64,000 nucleotides of DNA, from NCBI GenBank assembly GCA_024138025.1, contig JAMXBD010001098.1, positions 186,001-250,000 of the forward strand, in the 5' to 3' direction. This document shows positions 35,625-47,842 of the stretch, piece by piece. The DNA comes from Combretum micranthum. Its lineage: Eukaryota > Streptophyta > Magnoliopsida > Myrtales > Combretaceae. How positions within the stretch are numbered: the first letter of the stretch is position 1; each line of letters begins with the position of its first letter. The position numbers were made by a program, and so were the translations under genes. The notes under the pieces are model-generated. The model searched no databases, was not told the DNA's origin, and saw nothing but the letters and a program-made list of their open reading frames with translations.

Positions 35625-38600
35625 GGGGTAAATTACATCGGAAAGGCATAGCATTTTGAAATAATATAAAATTAATATACAAAACTAATTTGCTTTTATA
35701 TGATTAATTGTTGATTTGTGAATTTAATTGTTATAGATGAGTTAGTATAATTTAATTTGATAATATGACCAATTCTTTGTATGAGAAATTCTTGTAATTA
35801 CTGCATTTGTGTGTTAGTAAAGTTTTAGTAATATGTTTGTTTGTTGAATTGTATTGAATTAATGTGTATGTGTGTTTGATACAAAGTATAATAGATTTTG
35901 GAATCCAAATCCTAAGCCTAAGAACAATTAAATTTGCTAAACCAAGCCCGCACACACCCAAAGCCCAAGCCCACTTTCATACACCTTCTAAAGATTTCTC
36001 CAATGCCTCAACAATCAACAAAGCAAACAAATATCGATGCAAAACAGACCCTCCCTCTTTCCATCGTATTTCTCTCCCTCTCTTCTATCTCTCAAGCCAA
36101 ACAAACCCAAATTTCTGCATTCAAATTCCTTTTAAACTATCACAAATTAGATCCAAGGCTAGGAAGTAAGATATAAACTCAAGAGGAGTGGGAGTCAAGC
36201 CAAGAAAGTTAAAGAAACAAACTTAAGCACTAATAATAGCTAAACAAGTAAGAAAAGTTGATTTCTTATTTGTCTTCCTTATTCATGATTTTAATTGATG
36301 TTAATGTTAGATAGGAGTAGGACTCTGATGTTTTATATGAATTAAAGGCATGTTATTGTGTATGTTGAACTAGGTACATAAATAGATATATATACCCTAA
36401 GTGTTTGATTAAATGAAATATGAAGTTTAAGTTAATATGACATGTATATAGATGTTATTAGTGATAAGTAAGTAGAACTTGGATGATTAGAGTAATAATA
36501 GATCAACAAGCTTAAATGATGAGATTATGTTTTTAGGTTAAGTTATTGTGCACATATAGTGTAAAAAGGGGCTTATGTGAATAATTGAACTTGATGATAT
36601 TTAATATTTTGTATAGACTAATTTTGATATGTTTTTATGAGCATATAAGAGCTTAGTAAAGGATTAGAAGAGATAGAACTTTAAAAATTTCGAAGCAAGT
36701 ATCATAAGTTAAATGTCCTGTTCATAATAAGCTTAATCAAGGCCATTATCCCCTAGGATGCAATTTTCCTTGTCAAATACGGCTGTTACATGGACCGTTA
36801 TCTCCTTGTTGTCTTTTAAAAGTCTTGATACGGCCTAAATTACAGCCGTAACAAGGGCCGCTAGCTCCTCTGATGTTTTAAAAAGCTTGAATACGGTCTT
36901 TTCCATACCCGTGATTTCTTCTGACTTCTTTTTCTTGATGGGCATGACCTAGATCACGGCCATAGTAATTCATGTTATCTTTTCAGATTATTTTTTTAAC
37001 AAATTTTTAGAATGCTATTACGGGTGTAACGGACATCACGACCTAGAACTCAACTGTGATTGGGGGAGGAATCTATATCTTGGCTTATGTAACGGGCATA
37101 ACCGTACCGCTTATACTATTTAAAATATATATATATATAAATAATTAATAATAACAGATGAATGATTAATGAAAGATGATGTGAATATTTATAATTGTAT
37201 AAAATAAAGTGTTGTGTAATGATTTGAGTTTTGTCTAAATTTAACGAGTAATTAATGATGTAATTGATTCTTGTGAATTAATTATATTTTGTATAAAATG
37301 GTTTCTTTGACAGATTCCCATACTCGATTGAGTTCGAATACAGGTCTTTTGCCTGATAAATCTACTTATCAAGTTACATAGTAATGTGATTGTTGATTGC
37401 TAGATTATATATATATATATATATATATATTTCTAAACCAACTCTAATCAAAGAGGAATTAAAGATGGTTGAATTGATTGTGCTTTTTGTCGTTGAATCC
37501 GGTTCGAAGAGTAGAAACTTTATTAAGGAGGTTAACGTGGTAGTTTAGGCACTTAGGCCACTGGTCATGATGCAATGACCTTTCTTAATAGTATGGGGGG
37601 TAATTGATAAGGAGTATCATCTTGTTATAACATATGCTTACTCTTAAAAGAATATAATATGACTTAGTTCACGTTTATGGGGACGATTGAACTAGGTGAT
37701 ATTATTGATTAAGTAAAGTAAAGTTGATAATGGTTGTAAACCTTAAATGAAATTACTTTTTCTTTATGAGAATATAACAGAGATATAAGTATAAGTATTC
37801 GGGCTGCTTATATCAATCCCATGAGCAGTTGCGGTTACTAAGAACCCCCAGATTCTCTAGAATTGAATTCGGAATTTGAATACTCTAGTGATGTATTGTT
37901 GACTTAGTTATAAAGAAATCATTATTGTGATTTGCCTTGCATTAGTTCAGGAGTGTGTGCCACATTGTATTTGTTTATATTACTGTGTATGGGCCTTTGC
38001 TCACTTTCTCTCTTTTAGGTATCGAAGATGACAAGTTTTATGATTCCTTGGGCTATGGGATGAACTTTGAGGGATTTTTGGATGAGTGTGATGACTAGGA
38101 CTTTTGGACCGATCTTGTTGTTTTCCTGGCAAAAGAGACCAATCCAAAGTTTGTTTTGTTTAAAAGTGTAATAGTACAGACATGGCTTGGTTATAAGCCT
38201 AAGGTGTAATTTAAAGTATATACTTTTCCTTATATAGTATGTAATATATGGTTTGTAAACTTTAGGATACCAAGTTATTGGTATCCATATGTTGTGATAT
38301 TAAAGTATCTACTCCTTGTTGAGTAGTTTTTGTTAAAGCAAAATATTTGAACAAGTTAAATAGGCAATTTACATAAACACTCATTTTCCAGACAACATGT
38401 GTGGTCAGGGACATCATATGTCATATTTTAATATCGTATATGTCGCATTTTTACACATTTAGTAGTAAGTTCAATTAAAGTCACAATGTTTTGAGTGGTT
38501 CATTTGAAGCCACAACGTTTAGATAAATGGGTTAATTGAGATCACCATTGACACTTGTCAATAAGAGAGAAATTCAATTAAAACTCAGAAATTCCGCCAC

Positions 38601-38693
38601 ATTGTGACACACATCGATGGTAACATCAATTGACCCACTTTCTAAATGTTGTGACCTCAAATAAATGTTTTTATATTCTAGTGTAATTTACCC
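35625..38693. mobile_element. MULE-type MITE interrupted by a solo LTR (U3 copy)
   Basis: GGGGTAAATTACAT on the left and GTGTAATTTACCC on the right, flanked by AAATAATTT (35616-35624, 38694-38702). It is the same insertion as in U1 and U2, split here by the LTR at 35657-38455. Confidence 0.88.
35657..38455. mobile_element. Solo LTR, about 2.80 kb (U3 copy)
   Basis: The same insertion as 19549-22338. It starts TGAAATAATATAAAATT and ends ATTTTTACA, with CATTT on both sides (35652-35656, 38456-38460). It has a (TA)n run at about 37407-37430 and the CGTAAC/CACGG sub-repeats at 36770-37110. Two overlapping frames at 35864-36176 are not conserved as protein in U2 and are rejected as genes. Confidence 0.85.
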
Positions 38694-38702
38694 AAATAAT
38701 TT

Positions 38703-41700
38703 GTCAAAAACTAATAATATAGTAGAATAACCATGTGACTTTGGCAAACAAGTCACAAAATCCACATAAATATCATCCTGCAATCTTTTGAGTTGGCAAA
38801 GGAGCCAATAAACTACCTGGTCCTTCGGTATAGTTCTTAATCTATGACATACAATACAATCCCTCGCAAAAGCTTTGACATCGTACTCCATACATTGCCA
38901 ACAAAACTGAGATGATAATCTCTTATAAGTGTTTAACACACCAAAATTCGACTTCGTGCTTCATACTTTTCCAACAAAACTGAGATAATCATCTTATAAG
39001 TGTTTGACTCACCAAAATGTCCAGCTAGTAGGATGCTGTGAAATTCCTCTAATAAAAGAGGATTTAATCTCAATTAAGATACTAAATACAATCACCCTTT
39101 ATAAAATGACAGCCTATTATGCCACATGAGACTCTATTTGATTTAATATCCATGTCTAGTATCTTTAATCAACTTTTGAAAAGCTTGAATGTGAATATAC
39201 TCAGTTCTAATGTTCTATGAAACTATGGCATTAAAAAAGCCTGATGAAATGAAAAATTGTCTAGAAAGTGCCTTGGCTACAATATTTTTATGGCTTGATT
39301 TAGGCACAATGGTATAACCATATCCCGACAACTTAGTAAGATAATTATGTTGTTGTGGAATATGAATTACTTGAGAAAGTAATATTTTCAAACTCCTATG
39401 GTGAGTTATAACTAGAAAATGAGAGCTAAGGAGATATTATTTTCATTTTCAAACTGCTTCCTCTACTACATGCAACTCCCTAACATAAGCTAAAGCTTTG
39501 GTTAAATGTAAAGGAAGATTTTTACTAAAGTCTACAATAGGATGACTATCTTGTAACAAAATTGCATCCATGCCCATACCTAATACATTAGTCACCACAA
39601 CAAATTTTTTAGTAAAATTTGGAAAGGACAAAATAGGAGCATGAATTAGAGAGTCCTTTAGCTTGTTAAAAATTACCACGGCTTAATTAGTCCACTCAGA
39701 AGCATCCTTCTTCAATAAATTTGAAAAGGGTAAGAAATGCTCTCGATTGTTTGACATTGTCAAGAACCAGCCAATTTTGAACACCTTTAATCTTCAATAG
39801 TTTTTGTCTAACTTTACCATCATAATGATATGACCAAGATACTCTATGGTGGTCTTACCAAGTGCACATTTACTTTTCTTTAAAAAGAGAGTGTTATTAG
39901 GCAAAATTGTCAGTTCTTGTTCTGAATGTGCAATATTCAACTCCAAAGTCAAGCTATAAATCAATATGTCAAAAAAAACAAGAAGCACAAAAATAGACAA
40001 ATTAGTGAAGAAAATACTTAAAAATTCAATATAATAAACTAAAATGTAGCTAAGGAATTACTCAATCTGAATGGCATTACTTAAAATATGTAATGCCCTC
40101 CACGAGTTCGAAAAGCCATTTTCTCTACATCATTATGATGTAATCAATATAATGGTATCCAACATGTAAATCAAGCTTAAAAGATATTGTAACCACCTTC
40201 AATTCATCCTAATAATTCATCTATAGTTGATATAAGTAATTCATCCTTAATTGTTCCTTGATTTAATGTGCGATAGTCAATGCAAAAGTGCCATAAACCA
40301 TCCATCTTCCTCATTAGTAAAAACTAGAGAGAAGAATGGGTTATTGCTATATTGAATTATTCTTTACTCCAACATTTTTTAATTTTTCACTCAATTCACT
40401 TTTTTGAAAAATGGGATTTATATGGCTTGACATTTATTGCAAAAACCCCATTAGTCAGGTGCATATGATGTTAAGATCCCTTAAAGGTGATACCAATGAA
40501 GGTGTCTTTAAATGTGAGCAAATTTGCCCAACACTTCACCGATTAGGGTATTCTCAATAGAATTCTCTTATATATTATCCTCAATTTAAGCAACATATTG
40601 ATAGTAAGTTACAATAGCATCTACTTGAAAATTCCACCCAACATGATGAGAAATTAGTTCAACCACTTGTTATTCACCAAACAAAGTAATTTGACAACCT
40701 TGGTGTAAAAATTGTACAGAGAATTAATTATAATCAATTGTAAGTAGTCTCATCTCTTGAATCCATTAAAAACCCAACACCCCATCAGACGCTTAAATAG
40801 GAAGGACATAAAAGGTAGCAAAAAATTAAAACCCTTGCCTTTTGAGTTTAACATCCATGTATTGTCCTTTACATTATAACTTATGATCATTTACATTTGT
40901 TACACTAAATGTAAGTGCAAGTTGTACAAATAATCTTAAATGTTTGGCAATACAAGATTGCACAAAATCATTAGTGCAGCCTTAATGAATCAATACAAAA
41001 ACTTGGTACATTTGAACTTTGCCAAAAAACCATAATGTTGTTGGCACCATTTCACCATGCGATGCATGATAACTAATAGCACAGGTGTCCTCAATATCTT
41101 CCATTTTGGGTATGTCTTCTAGTTCATTAGTTATTATGCATTTTCATTTGAAAGTTGCAAAAGGGAGTTTAGCTTTGCACTTGTGATTTTGATTAAATTT
41201 CTCATCACAATTAAAGTAAAGCCCTTACTTTCATTTTGCTTGCATTTCTTTTAGTGTCAGTTGTTTTATTGGTAAAACTAGGACATTTGGTTTGATCAAT
41301 GTTTGGTTTGTGTGTAGGTTTATGTTTTGTTTAAAGTGGATGAGTTATAATATGTTTGTTTGGAAGTGTATGTAAGTTTGGAAAATTGTAAATTTAAAGA
41401 AGAAAGAGCGAAAATGCCATGAACTAACGAATTTGATTTAATTTGTCCTCATGCATTCTTGCTAGCCAAATGCATCAACTAACGAATGTGATTTGGAAAT
41501 ACGCTTGGTGCAGCTTTATCTTGATATAAAGCAACTCATAAAAAAAGATTCAGAGAGCCCCACTATTCAGTTTGATGATGTTTCAAACTGAGATTGATAC
41601 TAAAAAATAGTGGTGGTTTGCACTAATTTGGAGAAATTGCCTTATACATCTTCATGTTCGGATAGACCAAATCTTATGGATAAAGCTTCAACGAAATTTT

Positions 41701-42095
41701 TCCAAGAACTTAACTACTAATTCATGTACATCCACTAGTGCCATTACAATGCATCACCATCTAACATAGAGTTTGAAATGGTAATTCTATGTTCCTTCTT
41801 TATTTGATGAAATGTAAGGACTTAGTCGACTTTAAAAAGTCATTCCAATACATTGACTCTAGAGAAATTAGGTATCTACACTTTGATACTTCTAAGTAAT
41901 GCTTCAATCTTGAATATGAGCATCTATGTATTTTTTATTGATTCTAATTCAATATAATATTGTCCATACAAAAAGATATTTGGGTTAAAGTTTCTTGAAT
42001 TGCCACCAATGAATGTTTTGAAATTCCATATCACCAATTTGTGAATGACTTCTTGTAGCTAGAACCATTGTTGGCATCAAATGAGAACACCAAAT
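38703..42095 (-). pseudogene. E1 gag-pol remnant (U3 copy)
   Basis: Integrase zinc-binding end and core start lie at 38688-38939, RNase H at 39449-39679, and reverse transcriptase at 39794-40000 and up to about 40330 (FFDILIYSLT, the catalytic strand reduced by one residue, and KKSKCALGKTTIEYLGHI). Protease and gag remnants follow up to about 42090. The 72-bp tandem duplication of U2 is present. All frames are interrupted. Confidence 0.75.
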
Positions 42096-43408
42096 TGTTA
42101 CATGCTTACTCTCTTCGGCCCATTATCTTAAAGCACGGTTGTCTTAGTAGGATATAAAATCTCTTTATTCTCTCTCTACATCGTTTTTAGAAACCCTTAA
42201 ACCGTCCACATATAAGCTCCTACAATCCCTAGATCTTCTCCTATAGATCCCTCTTACTTTCTTACATTTTTAATATATGTTAGGTATTTCTGGTGTGTGC
42301 AAGTGAACAAAATAAAAGGATTGCGGTTATTCAAGCTACTAGATGCTCGAAGATTTGTATTTAAGGATGTAAAGTATCAATCCCTTTTTGGTTTTTGTTC
42401 TTTATACTTTTATACTTATACATATGATTAGGTTTATTATATATCTATTAGTTACAATTACTATTTAGTTACTTTCAACTACTTTTGTTGTTGTAGAGCG
42501 TTATTTCAGTAATTAGGCTTGGAGCCCAATTAATACAAAGAACTTGTCTTTTGAGCTAGTGAGAGGGCCTAGAAGACGAGTTCAATAGGGAATGTTGTAT
42601 GGAGATTTGAACTGGTAGGCTTAAAATAAGAATCATTGAACCAGTTCATTCTGCTCTCGCCTTAATTTTGTTTTCTCGTGCGTGAAAAGTAGACTCCAAA
42701 ATTTTTTTTATATGCTAATTTAGACTTTGTTTGGTTAAAATAAAGCTTATCTAGAATAAATTAACATAATTTATTTTATATTAAAAATGGGCTACTTTCA
42801 TAAGAAATTGAGCTCCTTTTATATTATAAAAGCCCTCGTATTCCCTGCTCGCATACATAAAAGAAGGGATGAATTCTGACCATCAATTCGTGGAAGAAAT
42901 CCAATGGTTGCAAATAATGCTTCATCTCAACCATCCATCCAAAAGTCATCCGACGACTACTGTTACTAGTATCCAACATCTACAAATAAGATGCTTCTCT
43001 TCTCATTTGGCGAGGATTCTACATATTACTAAAATTGAAAACAATGCAGAAACTCTGATGAAATAACTATAAAAAGAATCAAAGTAACTACTTCATAAAA
43101 ATTAGTTAAGAATGATCAAATCTATCTGATTTGATTTTTTGTCACACTCATGCACTCGAGAAGCCGAGTTTACGTATTCCTCCTCTTATGCCTCTCTCTT
43201 TGATATCTGTACAATATCATCAGTTCAAGACTTTTCTCAGATCAATGCCATGTTTATTGTACGCGATCGACCAATTGCAGCAACTCCACCATACAATTAC
43301 TTAATTACCAATCTACTCATCATTCTACTAACTCAAATGCACATTATGTTGACTAATTTTTTATCCATGTAAGAATCTGTCTTGATTGTTTCTCTATTGT
43401 AATATACA
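42096..43408 (-). mobile_element. E1 5' LTR (U3 copy)
   Basis: This 1313-bp counterpart of 9807-11052 starts TGTATATTACAATAG at 43408 on the minus strand and ends TGTAACA at 42096. A TTTGGTGTTCTCATTTG word follows as the possible primer-binding site, the clearest of the three copies. Confidence 0.78.
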
Positions 43409-43763
43409 AATTCCAGTAAAATAATGATACGTGGATAGCTTTAAGTGGTATATACAATCATTACCATTTGTTAAAATTATATACATATTAACATTTGGTG
43501 ATCACTCACTAAACATTTAATGTATTAATAAAATTGAATCTTTTTTTAAAGAAACTTTCAATTATTACTATAAAAGTTATTGATTTATATCAAGGGTTCA
43601 GTGCCTTTCTATTCATTTATTGAATGTAACACAGCACCACCTGTCCCCATAGACCACATACGTGTTCAGATAAACTCTATCCATGTGTTATCCCCGCACG
43701 GAAGCGATTCTTTCAATAATTGAGCCAACTAATAAATAATATTATGTATGAAGATCTTGGACA

Positions 43764-43801
<38 letters not shown>

Positions 43802-44676
43802 CATTCGTGTGCACAATATACTATGCGTAACTTTTATCATAAAGAATTAATCTCCTATTATACAACCCCAACTACCATTGAAAAATCTAATGGTAGAAAT
43901 AAAGTCAGATCATGATTCTCTTTTTGGGCATATTTTTTTAGTATTGTTTTATGTTAGTGATGCTCTCGAGGTTCTGCAATTTGAGGCAGGGATGACAAAG
44001 TCACATCATGAAGACGGAACAGTTTAAATTGTACATCTAAATCCTTTTCATGAATCTCCGGGGTACTTGGCAAGTTTCTTGAAAAAAAGGTTTTCATACA
44101 AAAAAAAAAAAAAATCTAAATTTTAGAAATAAAAATTTTATTTTTTAATATAATTTTTATCATAAAATTCATTATTACTTATTTTATTTGTAAAAATATA
44201 ACTTAATTTGCTTATTTTTTATCTTAAAATTTCTATTTATAAAGACTACTATAATCATATTATTTTTGTTTTTCAAACAAGACATATTAGGTATGAATCT
44301 TTCATTTTTTAATTATAATTATTAAAAAACAGTTTTTACTATTTTTAATATTAATTATATTATTTTGAGATTATATAAATGTCAAACAAGTTTTAGAAAA
44401 TATTTAATATTTTTAACGTTAAGGTACCCGTTACTATTTTTTAATTATAAAACACATAATGGGGCATTATAGGAGGCAATGAGGGGGGATGATTATCCAT
44501 TTTGTAGGACACCTAATTGTCACAATTATTATTGGGGTTATGGACTGAAAATATAATAAAATATTGAGAGGCCTGTTGGCCTAGAATGTGACACCGTGGA
44601 ATTCCCTAGGAGTGTCCACATTGCCTTCACATGTTATACCACATTGTCACAAGCAGTCCTGTCTCTTTTTGTTCCC
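43409..44676 (+). promoter_or_regulatory. Upstream region of DUF241 copy G3, with deletion
   Basis: Homologous to 11053-12550 and 27221-28698 but missing about 177 bp at 43592 (27407-27583 in U2), including the conserved GCTCCGAAAGCTGGCC block. A poly-A run of about 30 bases lies at 43769-43798. No gene is seen. Confidence 0.5.
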
Positions 44677-44750
44677 ATATATAGAGATTCATTCCTAAAA
44701 CTTAGAAACCCCACCAATCAAAAGAAACAAATAAACACAAAAATAAAACA

Positions 44751-45642
44751 ATGGCAAGTGTTTTTGAATGAAGAAGAATCACTTCCAGGTTAGATCCATT
44801 AGCTTGCCTTCCAGGTCTCATCCTAGTACCGTTGGCGTTGAGGAGCAGCTTAACAAGATCAAATCCTGGGAGACAACTTCAACTCTGTCTCTAGATCAAT
44901 CCAATCTAGTCTTGATGGATTGGTAAATCTGTACCTTTCGTTGGATGAGCTGCTCAACTTGGGAACCACACAAGAAATCCTGTCTAATTACAAGACTAAG
45001 AAATGTGTGGATGAACTATTGGACGGTTCGGTTAATCTTGTAGACATCTGTGGGATCACAAGGGAACTTGTTTTGCAAATTAAGGAGCATGCTCAATTAC
45101 TTCAGTGTGCACTACGCCGACGGAAGGGGGATTCAAGCATTGAGACATCAATCCTGGATTATACCAAATTTAGGAAGAAATCAAAGAAGGACGCCAAGAA
45201 GCTGGTTAGTGAATTGAAGCAAATGGATAACAAACTCGGGACATCCTCTTCTTCTCTGCTTGAACAAGACGACCACCTCGTAGCAGTGATGAGGGTACTA
45301 AGAGAAGTCAATGTTTCGAGCAGTTTCATGTTCCAATCCCTTTTGTCGCTTGTTTCGGAGACGAAGGAGGCCAACAAGTGGTCTATCGTGTCAAGATTGG
45401 TGCACAAGGGAGCCATAGCCAGTGAAGAAAAACTTGGAGCTGGTAATGAATTAGCATCTGTGGATGCATCCTTGTGGAGATTGAGCTCGAATGAAGCAAT
45501 GGACGCGGAGAAGATCCAGATTGTTCAGAAGCAACTGGAGTCTCTTGATATCAGCATTTCAAGCCTTGATGTTTGCCTAGAATGCGTCTTTAGGCGATTT
45601 ATTAAGACAAGGAGTTCTCTGTTGAATATAATCTCTCAATAG
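44751..45642 (+). pseudogene. DUF241 copy G3, two frameshifts near the start
   Basis: The ATG at 44751 is followed by a one-base loss in the fifth to sixth codon (TTTTTGAATG against TTTTTGGAATG in G2), giving a stop at codon 7. Translation from the next ATG (44768) would restore the frame, but a second one-base loss near 44893 (CTAGATC against CTAGGATC) leads to a stop near 44930. From there to the stop at 45642 the frame is open for about 240 codons and differs from G1 at only a few residues. It has no ATG at its beginning (the first codon there is TTG), so it is not a simple shorter protein. The TATA box is also altered. A pseudogene is most likely; two missed Gs in the assembly would make it intact. 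Confidence 0.85.
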
Positions 45643-46590
45643 GGTAATTTCCTCTTATCAAAGAAAAATTTAGACTTGGTGAGGCATCCAAGCGTTTTCT
45701 GAATGTGTAAATACGAAAATTTTGTACATGTATTTGAGTACATACAATACTTGATATATAGAAAAGTAAATTTTACTTGCAAATTTGCTGTTGTTTCATT
45801 TATTTTTCAGTTCATTGTCTTGTTTGTGGAGGAATATCTTTGCATTCATTTAGTGAATGCTTATCGGCTTAATTTCTTTAGAATCGAATTTTTATGCCTT
45901 AGGGGAAATTTCTTGGTTGGAAATCTTTTAATTTCTTAAAAGAAATTACTTCAAGATGGAATTGATCTATTATTAAATTGCATCCATCTTATAGGTTATA
46001 ATGAAAGATGTTTATAAGATATATCGGTCTTGATTTATCTTATGTTTTATATGGATGTGTCATTAAATATTTCACTAAATTGGTATATATAAATATGTTC
46101 TACAGTGAGAACTGTTATTTAATTATTTTATGGTAAATTAAGCTTCGACTCCTCATTTTTCTTGGTAGAGATGCAATTTGTGCGTTGAGTTGATCTATTT
46201 TGCTGTTGAGCAGTAAAAGAACGTAAAATTTTATGACATCATTGTTAATTTCTACATTATTGGTCTTATTCATTATTCGACGATTTGTATTATATGCATT
46301 ATTATATTTTTAATAAGATTTATCTTATCAATTATTTAATAATTTATATTATATTTATTATTATATTATTTAATAATTAAATTATTGATTGGATGGTAAT
46401 GGTAAAATCTTAGAAGCTTCCGTGAAACAAGAAAATGTTGTGCATATTGGGCGTTTGCTGTCACTTTGACAAAACGTAACTTGAGGTTAAAAAAGTACAC
46501 CACAAAATTTGTCAAATTTTATATAACTAAATCAAGAGAAAAATAAAACAAGGGAAATATAATAATGAGATAACCAAATCCGACAGAATT
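45643..46590. other. 3' flank of G3, more diverged
   Basis: Syntenic with the U1 and U2 flanks but with a replaced or strongly diverged A/T-rich section (about 46205-46400). Homology resumes at TGTTGTGCATATT and ends at 46590. The 78-codon frame at 45703-45939 lies in this flank and is not preserved in U1 or U2. Confidence 0.55.
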
Positions 46591-46784
46591 ATTATTATGA
46601 TTTTCCCTGGATTCGGCGTTTTTTTCTTTTCTTTTTTTTTAATCATATTTTATACTTATTTAGCCTCGATGTTTTGACTCATTTATTGTCTAATTTAAGC
46701 ATTATACAAATTAGATTTTAATCATTATTTATATATATGTGAAAAAACATAAAAATTTTGAAAATTTTTTATAGTCTCATTATT

Positions 46785-46892
46785 AGATTTTACCGTTATT
46801 CATATGAAAATTAATTAAATTATAAAAAATAAGCATATAGATTTTATCGTTACTTATATGAAAATTAATTAAATTATAAAAAATAAGCATAA
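46785..46892. repeat. 54-bp tandem repeat, two units
   Basis: Two adjacent copies (46785-46838, 46839-46892) start AGATTTTAYCGTTAYT and end AATAAGCATA. They differ at only a few bases. The surrounding 46591-47304 is otherwise AT-rich DNA without a recognisable gene. Confidence 0.85.
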
Positions 46893-47312
46893 AAAATTAA
46901 AAAAATTTAATAATAGTAAAAAAAAATTAGACTATATATTGATATAATGAAACCAGCCCATTATAACGGGATGAACACAAAATTTTTCCAAAACTTTTAG
47001 GATAGTTGCATTTCAGACGCAGCAAATAAAAGAGAAACCACAAAACTTTAGATTATTTCACAATGGAACTAAACATAACTATAATAGCACCATCGGGAAC
47101 ATATATTTAGCATTTTGTCGCCGTGTGGTAGGTATCCGAGGCAATGCTACCTTTTATTTGCAACGTCGGAAAGTGATTGATTGAAAATTTTTAGAAAAAT
47201 CACCGAAAGATTGAACAAATATAAAAAATATATATGTTTTCTGAAATGAATGAAAAATACAAGACAAATTACAGAAGTATGGGTTAGCTATTAGAAGAAG
47301 TGGCATCATGAG

Positions 47313-47555
47313 TAGACATTGGTATAGTTCGGATCGATTTTGGACCTGAATTGAAAATCGTCGGTTCACGATTTCACATTTCGTGGAATCGGAATCGGAA
47401 CTGCCAGAGTCAGCGCGATTCGTGGTTCCACGGAACCGTCGATTCTGATGGTTTCGGTTTCATATAAATCATGAACCAAGTTTTTTTTTTTTTTTTAATA
47501 AACAGACTCGACCCCCTACCCCACCCCCTTCCTCCCCTCCCGCTTCCACCCCACT

Positions 47556-47587
<32 letters not shown>

Positions 47588-47635
47588 AACAACCAAACAC
47601 CAAAGTCATTCTATGTGTGTGCGTTTGCATGTGTG

Positions 47636-47666
<31 letters not shown>

Positions 47667-47834
47667 TTTTATGACTGGTTGGAACCGATGGAATCGCCGG
47701 TTCTGCGTGGACGAACCGCCGACGACTCCTTCGACGGTTCATAACTTTCCTTGACGGGGCGATTCTCGGATACAAAATCGCCGAGAGCGGTTCGAGGCGG
47801 TTCGCGGATTGAAACCGTCCTGTGGTGGTGTCTA
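47313..47834. mobile_element. Non-autonomous hAT-like element, 522 bp
   Basis: The element is bounded by an 8-bp duplication, ATCATGAG (47305-47312) and ATCACGAG (47835-47842), with one mismatch. The ends are short inverted repeats starting TAGACA on each strand. An 8-bp duplication is typical of hAT transposons. The sub-terminal parts are GC-rich and full of direct and inverted GGTTC/GAACC and CGGTT words (GGAATCGGAATCGG, ACCGCCG), as in many plant hAT derivatives. The middle holds a poly-T run, a C-rich run of about 90 bases, a (GT)n run (47632-47650) and a second poly-T run. The proline-rich and glycine-rich frames come from these simple repeats. Confidence 0.8.
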
Positions 47835-47842
47835 ATCACGAG

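Larger units (their letters stand above)
34884..46590. repeat. Tandem segmental duplication, unit U3
   Basis: Third direct repeat, from the A-rich run at 34884 to AGAATT at 46590. It contains E1, the MITE with solo LTR, and DUF241 copy G3, but no E2. Beyond 46590 the sequence is unrelated to the other units. Confidence 0.9.

Noticed and set aside
35864..36176. Two overlapping frames of 101 and 80 codons
   Set aside because: They lie inside the solo LTR, and the equivalent U2 sequence (about 19760-20050) has stops and shifts. No domain is recognisable.
44920..45642. 240-codon open frame in G3 as an N-terminally shortened gene
   Set aside because: Its first codon is TTG, not ATG, and the upstream ATGs run into stops through two one-base deletions. 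It is the rest of a frameshifted copy.
47410..47674. Glycine-rich (minus) and proline-rich (plus) frames
   Set aside because: They are translations of the C-rich run, GT run and poly-T tracts inside the hAT-like element.
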